In this document: in pieces, positions 1 to 10,561 of the stretch
Layout: the number at the start of each line of letters is the position of its first letter
Numbering within the stretch: position 1 is the first letter of the stretch
Assembly: GCA_973895155.1 (NCBI GenBank)
Contig: OZ316892.1
Coordinates: 5,642,001-5,706,000, forward strand
Reading direction: 5' to 3'
DNA from: Marsupella aquatica
Taxonomy: Eukaryota > Marchantiophyta
DNA length: 64,000 nt
Notes under the pieces: model-generated
What the model was told of the DNA's origin: nothing
The model's input: the letters and a program-made list of their open reading frames with translations, nothing else
Databases searched by the model: none
Translations under genes and position numbers: made by a program

Positions 1-1077
1 ATCCTGCTGGCAAGCAACTAAGGATGTCTGTTCAGCTTTGGACAGGACAAGGTGGAAATCTTATTCAGGTGTAGCTTCAGACAAGAAGCAGGTGGATATA
101 GGTGGATAGTGGAAAACTTCAGACATAGGTGGGAAGCTTGCAGATCACCCTAGCCCTGTCTGGAACGAGTTGACTCCATTGGCAAAAACCTTGGTGCACG
201 AGAACCTGGCTCCCACTTCTTCATGGACTAAAACAAGGAGGGGTCACAGTCACTACAAATGACACTTTGGAAACGTAGAGAGCAAATTCCATAACCATGG
301 GCAGGGGCATGTCTGCGTGTGCCTTTGGACTTGTGCCCTCAAATTCTAGTGTCCAGCTCATTCCAGAGTCACTTAGTATTGGGATTTGAAGGAGGCCAAT
401 CACTTTTATTTTGAGGGTTGGGAGGGTGATATGATGATGCTTTGACAATACCAACAAGGTGCCCAAAATAATGGAATAGATGTCTTTTCTAACACCTTCT
501 AATTTGTGGCACATACTTTGTGCTTTCGTCATGGTGCAGTGTTTGGAAATGGAAAGTTTTTGGTCTTCATAAGAAAAATTACTTTCTGAAACTTGAACAA
601 TGTCATCAACACAATGCTGTGTTTGAATTGGTACTGTAGCTGGGTTCAAATTAGACCCCAAAACAATTGGACATTCAACTTTAGGAGTGCGAGTTGAACT
701 GGAATGACTGAAATGACAATAACTCAGTACTTCAAGCCTCACCATTGCAGGCATATCAATGGTGACAACTGGAATGGTCTTGTTTTGTATTAGATATGTA
801 TTCTCTGACTCCCCTTCTGTAATTGTAGTGGTTGAATTAGAATTGCATGCTTGGATGGACCCATGGGATGAACCTCAAGTCCATCATGGACTTTGTACTC
901 CCAAAAGTAAAGCACTGACATAACTGATCTGACAAAAGTGATGTGGTCGTATACTTTAGTGTGAATATGAATGTATTTTAATTATTTCCGTCAATGGTGG
1001 TTGGAAATGGTCCAAAATATCTCCTTCTCCCATGGACCCGCCCATGGATCACGGTCATGCTCCATCACAATCAGTGG
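1..1077. other. Intergenic stretch, no gene recognised
   Basis: I see no family motif on either strand. An open frame of 177 codons exists on the minus strand at 221-754, but it has no recognisable domain and no neighbouring exons, so I do not call it a gene. Confidence 0.5.
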
Positions 1078-1176
1078 ATCTTGAGGTTCCACAACGCAGC
1101 CCAGAAAAAACAGCAGAGACTCGATCTGAAAGCTCCACAAATCTTGAGGTTCCACAACACAGCCCAGAGAAAACAG
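1078..1176. repeat. 63-bp tandem duplication, about 1.6 copies
   Basis: The segment that begins ATCTTGAGGTTCCACAAC at 1078 starts again at 1141 with few mismatches, giving a 63-bp period. A CCATGG-rich segment precedes it. No coding function is evident. Confidence 0.8.
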
Positions 1177-2606
1177 TAGAGCTCCCAAGGAAAGAAGCTT
1201 AATTCTACATCCATCTTCACATCAGAGATTTTGATATCTACTTTTCAAAGTACTGACCGTCAATTTTTAACAAATGTTGACAATCATGGGCTAATTAGAA
1301 CCTTCTCGTCAAGATCTTCCAAAGCCATGTTATATGTGTATTTTTGTTATGATTTTACTCAACAATGTCAAATCTAAATTTGCTGCTGGAAAAATTCTGC
1401 GGTAATCGGAAAATTTTGATTGATTGTAACTCCTTTAAATCTAAACTAAAATATCTGATGTTGGATTCTTTGAAAGCATATTGAAAGAGATCTTTCTAAT
1501 GCACCATATCACTCCCAATTTTGTTGTGGATTGATAGATTGACTCGTGTGATAGATTGACTCATTATTATCTTGCATGAGTTGATTGGATATTGGGAAGC
1601 ACTGTAGACATGAACTTCATCCCTGAAGGAATTCACAACTATCATCTCAAAACCTCACTGAAAATCATCCATGGGAGTGCCAAGCTGATTTGCCAAAGCT
1701 GAGTATCACGTGACCTTGCCTTTAGTTTAAGCTACATTGATGGATTGACTACCGGCTTTATAATTGAACAAAACTACCAGCTCTATAATTGAACAAAACT
1801 ACCAGCTCTACTGGACAGAATACCTACTGCACCCGGTGTCCCTCTTGTTACAGGTCATATTACAGACGGAAGTGTAAGAAGTACCATTTAAGTTAAAATA
1901 GATGTTTGATCAAGGTCCATCCGGGTTGTTAGAATCCATTAGGGCATTTTGCTATACTTGGAGTAACCTTCACTTTTGTTTGAATTCATTACACATTCCT
2001 TTTTGGGATGAAATGTTGTTGGGAAGTAGATTGAAGAGGCTTGCACTCAAACAATGCTTTGTAACATACATGAGTTGTGTGCCTATCATTTCAGCTTACA
2101 CTCTAAATTAATATCACAATACCAAATTTGACCACAATGCCCAAACTCAAACACAATGCCAATTTTCAAACACAAGGCTGCATTTTTACAAAAATTAACC
2201 AGAATACAGTCTAGTCAGAACTTAAGCTTCTCCTCTCTTTACTCTTCAGAATTGTGATTTTCAGTTTCTTCACTTTTTAGAGTTCCCTCCCGGGGTCCTC
2301 ACTTCTTTTCTTCCAACCCATTGCGCGCGAAGAAGTCGGGTTTTTTTTTAATTCAATTGCTTGGATGACTTTACAATTTTTGTTGAAGAAATATATGGGT
2401 GTTTTAATCCAATTTTGATAATTATAAGAACAATAGGGTTTGTAATACCAAAAATTTGAGAATGTTCTCAAAATTTAGGGGTTAAAAATAGTAGATCTTA
2501 AGTTTTAGGGTATTTATTATTTGAAAACTTTGTGTGTGATATGGGATTGCCCTTGGAGTGAGGCCCCCAGGAGTTCCTAGGTGAAATAGATTTGGGGGCA
2601 TCAACA
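1177..2606. other. Intergenic, AT-rich, no gene recognised
   Basis: Short open frames only (69 codons or fewer), none with a recognisable motif. A short phrase containing ACTACCAGCTCTA is repeated near 1780-1805. Nothing else is supported. Confidence 0.5.
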
Positions 2607-3041
2607 CTATAATACAAGGGTGCATCCTTTTATGGCCTGGTCATCTTTCAAATTTGGCGGGGGCATCTTGGGTGAGAACAAACAAAACTCAAAGTGAATT
2701 ATATTTGGTGGAGTGAAAAGTGAATGCACAGCTATCCAAGCAAACAGAAAAAAGGTTGTTGCACAAAGATCAAATCTTCCCACTGTACGTCTACCTTCCA
2801 TGCATACTTGGTCCTCCCTCTACCATCAAAATCAAAAATTATAATTATACAAGGTTGCACCCTTTTATGGTGTGTTTGTCTTTCAAAGCTAAACTAAAAA
2901 AAGTGAAGTATATTTGCTGTGAGTAAAAAAAAGTGAATGCAAGGCTATCCAAGCATACAGAAAGAAAGGCTAATGCACTAAGATAAAATGGTCCCACTAA
3001 CATCCATGAATACCTGGTCCACCCTTCACCATCCATGCAAA
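2607..3041. repeat. Diverged tandem duplication of a unit of roughly 230 bp
   Basis: Two successive units share the same order of blocks: a CACCCTTTTATGG or CATCCTTTTATGG block, CTTTCAAA, AAGTGAATGCA, GCTATCCAAGCA, CAGAAA, a GCAC.AAGAT block, a TCCCACT block and a CCATC block. Unit 1 is about 2607-2840 and unit 2 about 2842-3041. They are clearly related but well diverged, so this is an old duplication of a non-coding unit. Confidence 0.7.
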
Positions 3042-3119
3042 GGAGCTCGATGAGATTTTGTATGCAACCAGATCTTTTCCACGTCAAAATCTTTTACTCA
3101 AGATATCTTATGCACCATG

Positions 3120-3484
3120 ATATTTTCTCAACTACATCTTTAGCACAATGTTATCAATTACGCATTTACATCTTTTGCCAAACGACATCTTTAGTAATCT
3201 ACATCTTTTGCATAACCACATATTTTACTTAACAACATCTTTTGAGCAAACCATATTTTTTTTTTAACTACATCTTTTGCATAGCAATTTTTTTTGTGCA
3301 ATGACATCTTTACTTAGCGATATTGTTACGCATTGACATCTTTTAGTAATCTACATCTTTTGCACAACAACATATTTTCCTTAAGTACATCTTTTGAGCA
3401 ACCACATATTTTATTTAACGACATCTTTTGAATATCAAAATCTATTGCGCAATGACATCTTTACTTAACAATATTGTTACACAA
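3120..3484. repeat. 152-bp tandem repeat built from ACATCTTTTG sub-repeats
   Basis: The phrase AGTAATCTACATCTTTTGCA occurs at 3193 and 3345, and the TGCAATGACATCTTTACTTA phrase recurs about 151 bp apart (near 3297 and 3448). This gives a period of about 152 bp and roughly 2.4 copies. Inside each unit the decamer ACATCTTTTG recurs every 20-40 bp, so the unit is itself an expanded short repeat. AT-rich and non-coding. Confidence 0.8.
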
Positions 3485-3489
3485 CAGCA

Positions 3490-3780
3490 ACACACCTGAA
3501 TTGAACTCATCTTCTTTATAAATATATAACAGAGTGCCCAAGGGCAAAAATCCCAAACTGGGAGACAAGATCCCAAAGGCAAAGCAACCCACTGAAGGGG
3601 AGGAAAAAAGGGGAAAGGGCCCCAAGAAAAAAACATGCCAAGGGGTCCGTAACCCAAAAACCAAAGCCAAAGTAACTTATAAAGCACAAAGAGAAGCTAC
3701 AGTTGGGGTTTTGGCGGAGGCATCTTACTTATAAAGCCCAAAGTGAAGCTACAGTTGGGGTCTAGCTGGGCCCAGAGGTC
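3490..3780. repeat. Low-complexity tail with a 52-bp tandem duplication
   Basis: A purine-rich segment, possibly the 3' tail of a truncated minus-strand LINE because its style resembles the 3' end of the LINE at 5.85-6.1 kb. It contains a 52-bp duplication: CTTATAAAGCACAAAG at 3676 and CTTATAAAGCCCAAAG at 3728, each followed by AAGCTACAGTTGGGG. The LINE assignment is inference; the duplication is seen directly. Confidence 0.45.
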
Positions 3781-4021
3781 CACTAAGCATATCTCTGCTC
3801 GAATAGAATCTACACTAGAGTTCTACACTAGAGTTGTCGGACTAGGTTATAGAGTCAAGCCTAGTGACTCTAGGGCCTGCCAAAATATTTACTTGCATGG
3901 AATGAAGTAATTTACATTGGCTTTCTTAGTGCACACAATACGTGCCATCTCCATGGACATTGGCTTTCCAAGTGCACAAGAAAGTCTAGGATTTGGCACT
4001 GAAAACTACTGTACCCAATCT

Positions 4022-5521
4022 TCATGAAGCACTGCAGAGCTGGTTCTCGAAACTCTGGATCTTAGAGTCGCCATTGTCTTTGCTGGTGCACAAGGAAGAA
4101 TTGTGGAAGTTGTGGGTGATAGCTTGTTTCGATTGACTGTCCTCATGCACGCGGAAGAATTGCTGAAATTGTGGATCCCTGTCAAGAGCTTGCAACACAT
4201 CTGGAGTTGTCCGAAGGTTCAGAGTTGCAACAGATGAGGACCTGCTTGGAATAGGTGGGAGAACTATTGCCATCGCTAACATTGACGTAGAGCCAAAAGA
4301 GTTCGGCGTCGTAAAAACGTATGGCTTGCCAAAGCCGAAATCTATTTCATACATGCCGAAGTTGTACCATGAACTGAGGCACACGTGCCTAAGTTTACTG
4401 TTCGCCAAAGCTCCCATTGATTTCCCAATCACATCGGAATCGAGCCAATCCTCCCTCTTCGTTGTTTCCAATTTCTCACGAAATCTGCGCGCAGTGGACA
4501 CCAAAGGCATCTCCAAAAGCTCATCGGTGGGGATTTCGGGCGGCAAGAGAAGTGTGGTGAAGTTTGCGCATACATCGGGAACTGGATGGTCGAGAAACCG
4601 TGCTCTCCCTTCCACAGCGCGGCTTACAAAGACCCCTTTGTCAGGAAGTACTGATGGCCGAAGCACCTCGAAACTCCTCATCAATTGAGCCGCAATGCAA
4701 TCTCCGGTGCTTACGTATCCTCGGTCCTCTCTAAGGCTTTTAGCTTCCTCTTTCAGAACTTTGATTGTCGATGCATCAACTTCGAAAACTTTCGTTTTCC
4801 ATGGTCCCAATTTTGCAATACGCTTGAAGGTAACCACGACGCCCGGGTCGGGGAATAGAGCTGCGAGGGATGGTACGTCCAGCTGCGCTCTATTGTGATC
4901 CACTTTGACGTCGGTCTCATTGGTTCGAGAGAGGTCGGACCAGGCTCTCATGAAGTTGGAGAATCCCTGTCCATCCACATGCATGTGATCGAAGGTCACC
5001 GCCAGAACCAGCCCCCCGCATTTGAAACGGGTCACCTGGACGAAAATGGGAGTCGCTCCTCCTGGGGGCAGCTGCTGCGTGTGCTGCGTCACATCCAATC
5101 CAACGAAGCTGTGTCCCTGCAGCTCCGGGACCGCTTGAAATGCAGTAGAAGCGTGCACCACGGAGTCTATATCTGCGTCCATGTATGCTTCTATGAACGG
5201 AACGCCCTCATCGTTGCACAACAGCTTCCGTGCTCCGTTCCCCGGCGATGTCTCCACCCAGCGACCAGCGAACGAGAAGAATGGAATCAAGACCTTGGAC
5301 AGAGACTCTTTGATGCGTTTCACTGTCTGCGAATACACAGCATCCGACTTGTCGCCAAGTCTGTAGGCGAAAAGACATGGAAAGAACATCTCCGCGAAAA
5401 ACGAGTCGAGGATTGTTGCGTCGATGGTTTCCACATGAGCAGTCTTCTCAAGTGGTTTGACGGTGGTGTGCAAGACATCCGTAAAAGGAGGCAAATCCAG
5501 GGAGAGGAATTGATGCGCCAT
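4022..5521 (-). CDS. BAHD-family acyl-CoA-dependent acyltransferase
   Basis: A single uninterrupted frame of 499 codons encodes a soluble BAHD acyltransferase, the plant family that moves an acyl group from CoA to an alcohol or amine in specialised metabolism. The catalytic HXXXDG motif is intact (H179-M-H-V-D183-G), and the structural DFGWG motif is present as DFGFG at residues 394-398, followed by KP. The N-terminal domain is of normal length. The core ends near residue 460, so about 40 residues form a polar C-terminal tail beyond the usual 430-460 total. The start is the first Met, 7 residues before the conserved region. No intron is needed. The donor and acceptor cannot be deduced from sequence; a hydroxycinnamoyl-type or fatty-acyl-type enzyme are both possible. 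The 3' neighbour is low-complexity DNA, and a decayed LINE lies about 310 bp upstream. Confidence 0.93.
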   Translation of the reverse strand: MAHQFLSLDLPPFTDVLHTTVKPLEKTAHVETIDATILDSFFAEMFFPCLFAYRLGDKSDAVYSQTVKRIKESLSKVLIPFFSFAGRWVETSPGNGARKLLCNDEGVPFIEAYMDADIDSVVHASTAFQAVPELQGHSFVGLDVTQHTQQLPPGGATPIFVQVTRFKCGGLVLAVTFDHMHVDGQGFSNFMRAWSDLSRTNETDVKVDHNRAQLDVPSLAALFPDPGVVVTFKRIAKLGPWKTKVFEVDASTIKVLKEEAKSLREDRGYVSTGDCIAAQLMRSFEVLRPSVLPDKGVFVSRAVEGRARFLDHPVPDVCANFTTLLLPPEIPTDELLEMPLVSTARRFREKLETTKREDWLDSDVIGKSMGALANSKLRHVCLSSWYNFGMYEIDFGFGKPYVFTTPNSFGSTSMLAMAIVLPPIPSRSSSVATLNLRTTPDVLQALDRDPQFQQFFRVHEDSQSKQAITHNFHNSSLCTSKDNGDSKIQSFENQLCSAS

Positions 5522-6150
5522 TCTTACTGAATCGTTCTCCTCCTCGATGTTCAGAATTGTCGATTGAAATTGTCTGTTGTATCTACATTGAGATCGTCTA
5601 TTGTACCTACACTGAGATCAGGACTTGAGCATTGAGTCGTCGTGCGTTTCTATTCACCGCACCCAGGACGCACATCCTGAACCTCGACCAGATCAAAGCC
5701 AACACCCTCGACTGTGCGCACTTTAACTCCGTTCAGCTCACAATAAGGCTTGGAGAACAGCGTTCAACTACAGTAGCCCTGACTTTCACGACAAGTTGCT
5801 AGATTTTGGAAAGCATCTCTCAGCTAGCCCACTCTTTTTCTTTTCTTTTTTGCCTTGAAAGGACCAATTGAATTTCATTCAAAAAGTCAACATACAGAAA
5901 GGGGGGCCCAAAAGACACCAACCCAAAGGACCAAAGGTCAAAGTGCTAAGACCGGGGCCGGTACCAGGGAAGAAGTTGGCCCCCAAAAGGGAGGCACCTA
6001 AACAAGTAATTTAGAGACTACAGCCGGAGCAGCAAACTCCTAAAGACTGGCCAGTGATCAGGTTCCGGCGGGGTTCCTTTCGGTGGGTCCGTGAGAGAGC
6101 CAATCAGTCAGTCTGCAGTGCAACTTCCTAACCTGAGATAAGATTCTGAT

Positions 6151-7908
6151 TCACGGGGGACGTGGAGGGACAGGCGGAACTTGGAGAGCTTCATCGTGGA
6201 TCTCCCACAGGCCTACCCAGGTGCCGTAGTTAAAGGACATCTCATTTCGGGCCTCTCCTAGGGTGGTCTTGCCAGCCCTAATGTGGACTCTATGTCGTGC
6301 CCAGTCCTTTCGGAGGTAAATTCCGAGTCGATGCCAGGATTTCCGAATAACCCCCTGTGGGTTAGGTCTGGTGTGTTCAAAAAAATGTGTGCTTCTGTCC
6401 TTCCACACATTCCAACAAATGATAGCCCGAAGGGTATGCCATTGAAGCTTTACCGGTGTATACCACTCATCAGGTAGTGGCACTCCAACAAAAATGTGTG
6501 CGGGCTGAAGGCGAATTGAGTTGCCCCTAGAGAATGCACAAAGCTGGAGAACACCTTCCACCCATCTCCAAATGATCTGAGATTGATGACAGCTCCATAT
6601 GCAGTGAAGTATATCTTCCTGTTGATCCAATCCACACTGGGTGCACCAAGTGCTGGTATCGGAGGGTGGTAGCCGCGGAAATCTCCAATGTTGTGTTGCC
6701 GGGATCCTGTAAATCAACTGCCACAAGTAGCAATTTTCACTAGCAGCCTGAAAAGGTAGCCAAGTATCAGCCCATAGCGTAAGTGGGTCCGGTCTCCAGT
6801 TCAAGCTGATGGCCCATTTCTGCACCGCTTTGTGAAGGGGTCCAGAAGTTGTACCTTGAATTTCCCTCAGATGTGTAGTGTGGGTGTCCAGAAAGGGAAG
6901 CCCATCTTTCCACTCATATTGTAGCAGGGGTGAAAGGGATCCCAGAGGCCTGCCAATCGGCTGCTTGAGAATGGGAGCTCTACCATGTGATCTCACTAGA
7001 ACCCGGTGTAGAACGGTACCGATCAGGGGAGCTGAGTTGACCGATTTGTAGAGGAGTCCATTTGTCACCTTGAAGGTCTGCCTTGGATGTGAAGTATCAT
7101 TAAATCTCTGCCATTGAGTTGTGACTCGATTCCGCTATATTTGGTATTCCCAAATGAACAGAGTTCCACAGGGCATGGTAGCTTCCATAAAGACAGGAAC
7201 GAGTTGCTCAGGCTCGCCATGTAGTTCTGGTACTCTCCTGAGGTTGGCAATAAGCTTGCGGTAGGCACGGGCGCAATTCCCTGGGAGTATCAAATTCGAG
7301 CCTGCCTCCCATTCGATGAATCTTCCCTGTACATCTAGGACATCCTGCATGGAAATAATCCCGCCCTCCTGATTTTTCTCTGTGGATTGCTACGACATTT
7401 GGCTGCATTAGCATGGATGTGATTGATGTGCGGGGTCCAAAGAGGAAGATCACGCCATCCTTCTAAATGAGCAGGGGGTGTGGGACGGAGGTTCTTCTTG
7501 ATGACATTCCACCCTGTACAAACATTGGTCCATACCTTCAAACCATTGTGTGGCAATGTGTGGCAGTCTCGGGTGGCAGTATGGGAATACCCAAGAGAAG
7601 TCTTCCCCTCCCCATTTTTGCTTAGAGAGTTGTTTAATCTCATGCTGTAGAATTCGACGCAGTGGGTAATCCCCTTCGGCCAGTGCCCAAGTGATGAAAT
7701 TGCCTGCCAATGCCCTGAATTGCGCCACCAATGAGATGAGTCCTAGTCCCCCCAGCCGCTTTGGTCGAGTGATAGTAGCAAAGGCAACCCTCGATCGGGC
7801 CTTCTCGTTCTGCCCTGCCCACACGAAGGCAGTGATTTTCTTCTGAAGTGTAGCCAGGGTGTGCAGCTGCCCAGTCTTGATCGTGAGCATAAACCAAAGA
7901 GTGCTCAT
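6151..7908 (-). pseudogene. LINE ORF2 C-terminal part with zf-RVT region
   Basis: Fragments at 7908-7450, 7643-7135 and 7068-6151 continue ORF2 in shifting frames. The phrase ITRPKRLGGLGLISL is typical of the region after the plant LINE RT. A zinc-binding motif follows: WCTQCGLDQQEDILHCIWSC, the zf-RVT domain, then WNVWKDR. The last piece has 305 codons without a stop. The domain order supports the LINE assignment; frameshifts show it is a relic. Confidence 0.85.
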
Positions 7909-8533
7909 GACTAAATGGTTAGCGACCGTGACACAAGCAATAAGGGACCCCGAACTCCAACGGACCTTGTCTAGTCTGGATTCAAGCTTCTCCGCTAAGT
8001 AAGGAAAGCACCATTTGTTCTTTAGACTGAGATACTCTGTGCCACAGGAATTCCTAAGAGCTTAGTGGCGGTGGCTTCGGTCTCCCAACTCCAGGGCAAA
8101 CGCCTGAATTGAATCGGGAGTCTGCGTGGGGAAATAAATGCTACTTTCGTTTTCTCCCAAATGCAAACGAGTCCGGAAGCTGGGCCAAAAAGGTCCAAGA
8201 TCTGCTTACAATTGTCAACATTCTCCATGAAAGCGCGAATGAGCATAGCCAAGTTGTCTACATATAAATTGTGCACATTGTGTACGCGTACAGGTTGAAT
8301 GTCGACACCCTGAATGGTCCCCCTATCGACCGCCCATTGTATTATCCTGCTAAGGGCATCAATTGCAATAAGGAACAAAAGAGGTGATAGGGGGCATCCC
8401 TGTCTGACCGATCGGGCTAGACTAAAGGATGAAGCCATTTGCCCATTGAGAAGTACTGCCGAGGATGCTGAGGCATGGGTAGCTCCCAAAAATTGGATGA
8501 GTAGCCCGTCGAAGCCAACCTTCCCCATGAGAG

Positions 8534-8820
8534 CTCGGGGGGTTGACTATCAAAAATCTTAGGAACCACGTGCGATCCAAAATAGGTATTTTTGGCAGAT
8601 TTTCACTAAATTTTTAAAAAGCGTAGGAGGCAAAAGAAGGTATTATAAACTCATGTTTATAGAATATTCTTTAATATATACCCTTTATAAAGTAAAATAG
8701 ATTATTAATATTGAAAATAGAGAGTATTCTTGGAATATTTTCTTTATAAAATAGGTCTATTTATATTAGGCTAGGATCGCACGTGGTATCCCAAAATATA
8801 CACTTAGTTAACCCCCCGAG
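8534..8820. mobile_element. 287-bp MITE with 8-bp target-site duplication (hAT-like size)
   Basis: The segment sits inside the LINE RT and is flanked by direct repeats CATGAGAG at 8526-8533 and 8821-8828. Its ends are inverted repeats of about 45 bp that start CTCGGGGGGTTRACTA and end CCACGTGCGATCC. The interior is AT-rich and non-coding. Excising it with one CATGAGAG copy restores the LINE reading frame (MALM joined to GKVGFDGLL). An 8-bp duplication is usual for hAT elements, but the CTCGG terminus is not the commonest hAT end, so the superfamily is open. Confidence 0.9.
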
Positions 8821-9083
8821 CATGAGAGCCATCAAGAAAGGCCATTCAAGTTTGTCGAAAGCCTTGGTTACGTCTAATTTCATCAGAATGTAATCCAGGC
8901 CAGAGACGTGAGCATGGTGTAACATTTCGTTGAGTAGCATCTAGGAATGGTGAATATTCCAACCTAGTAGAAAGGCAAATTGTTGTGGTGAGATGAACCT
9001 CTGTAGGACCGGAATCAGACGTAGCTAAAAGGCCTTCGCGCCAATATATCTTGTAAACCACATTCAGCAAAGTAATGGGCCTT

Positions 9084-9727
9084 CTGGAAAGAACGCAATG
9101 CGGCGGCTTACGATCAATCTCATGGTAAAATCCCTATCTGGGTGGTCCTATAGAGGACTGCGGACCATCTCAAAAACATGCTTAGGTCCAGCAGCACTCC
9201 AAAAAAGAGCCGACAGATCCAAAGAACTACTCAAGAGTTGACTAACATTCTCCACATTGTGGATCAGACTGGTGACACTGGGACCATTGACATAGGTAGT
9301 CATGAAGAGTAAACTCTGGGGCTTTGCTTACTGTGCTTGGACTAGCCTGGGGCATGCTAGGGAGGATTGTGTTGCCAAAATTGATAGTACTTTGTCTAGG
9401 AAGGACAACCAGGTTTTTTCCATGGAGAGTGGACAACCCAGTGCTCACTTGAAGGCCAGTGTTGGGAATAATGAGATTAGTAAGGCCAATGTTGGGAATT
9501 ATGGGATTAGTAAGTGGCTTGGGTTGGATAGGATGAGCCTTGGCGGATCTAGTTGGGATTGTGGCAAGGATCCTCTGCTCACGGAGGTTGGTTGCTACAG
9601 GTGGGTGCGGGGTGAGGGCTTTGGGGAGCCCCCCTCTCCCTGCGTGTTTGTGCTCTGTCCTTTTTGCCTGGGTGGGAATTACCCCCGGTGCTAACTGACG
9701 AGGCTGGCCCCCCTTCTTTGAAAAAAA
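9084..9727 (+). mobile_element. 644-bp retro-insert with A-tail and 10-bp target-site duplication
   Basis: The insert is flanked by AATGGGCCTT at 9074-9083 and 9728-9737 and ends with an A-run (9721-9729) on the plus strand. It interrupts the LINE between KRPI and LLNVVYKI on the other strand. A-tail plus variable-length target duplication is the mark of LINE-driven insertion. The body carries a 130-codon open frame at 9302-9694 that I do not recognise and a short internal repeat (GTTGGGAATNATGNGATTAG at 9472-9508). It may be a 5'-truncated LINE or a SINE-like sequence. Confidence 0.88.
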
Positions 9728-10561
9728 AATGGGCCTTTTGTTGGTCAAGTACCACTGATCATCCTTCTTTTGTAGGAGTACAATGAATCCCCTAGTAATC
9801 GCATCAGAGAAAACCCCCTCAGCCATTTCTTGCATAAGCGCACCAAGCAGAGAGGGACCCACAGTGTCCCAATGCGCCATGAAAAACTCCACCGGTACCC
9901 CATCTAGACCCGGGCATTTGTTGCACACCAGCGCTGTCGTAGCCTTTCCAAGCTCCTCCAACGTGAAAGGCTCATTCAACATCTCTTGGTCCTCCCTTGT
10001 GATCCTTGTTTTTTGCAGCTCCAGCGGGAGCTCCAGAACCCTTGCAATGTGTTCCCACTATGGACTCGCAGATTGGCCCAAGATATCCTTGAAAAAAGTA
10101 GTGGCAGTATCAGCCATCCCGTCCCAATCGCTGACTAGCAGATTCTCCTTAGTGAAAAGTTGAGTGATTTCGTTTTTCATGGCCAATCCTTTGAAAGTTC
10201 TGAAGAAAAGCTTGGAGCATTTTTCCCCATCGCCAATCCACCAGGACTGCAGAATGTAGTCCATCCACTGGACTTTCTCAGCCTCAAATTCCTGCACCAA
10301 TGTTTCAGTCGCCTTCAGAGCATCTTGATTTTGAGCTATGTGTGGGTCCCTCTCAAATTGAAGCTATGCCTGGGTGAGCGATGTACGAAGTTGTGTTTCC
10401 CGCAAGCGTCTCTCCAGGGCCTTCCTTTTCCCCCAACTTCTGTCAAACTTCCGTGCCTTCCCCAGACAATGAACAAGAGTCTTAGCTGTCGATAAACCTC
10501 CCCTCCAACAAAGCTCTTCCTCTCTTTTCCACATTCTTTCCATGCGCTCCCGGTACTCCGC

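Larger units (their letters stand above)
8022..10300 (-). pseudogene. LINE ORF2 reverse transcriptase, split by two insertions
   Basis: Three minus-strand pieces make up the RT: 10300-9738 (linker and fingers, including KCPGLDGVPVEFF and the end of motif KRPI), 9083-8821 (LLNVVYKI, then KLDVTKAFDKLEW with the first catalytic Asp), and 8533-8022 (RQGCPLSPLLF and the catalytic box). Removing the two inserts restores the expected order. The catalytic YADD box reads YVDN (LYVDNLAML), so the key second Asp is lost and the enzyme is dead. Stops and frameshifts also occur, for example between 9000 and 8900. Confidence 0.88.

Noticed and set aside
221-754. 177-codon minus-strand open frame
   Set aside because: No domain, no start context, no linked exons, and composition typical of chance frames in AT-rich DNA.
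4895-5530. 211-codon plus-strand open frame
   Set aside because: It is the antisense shadow of the intact BAHD gene.
9242-9982. 246-codon minus-strand frame read as one protein
   Set aside because: Only the first third is reverse transcriptase; the rest is the antisense of the 644-bp insert.
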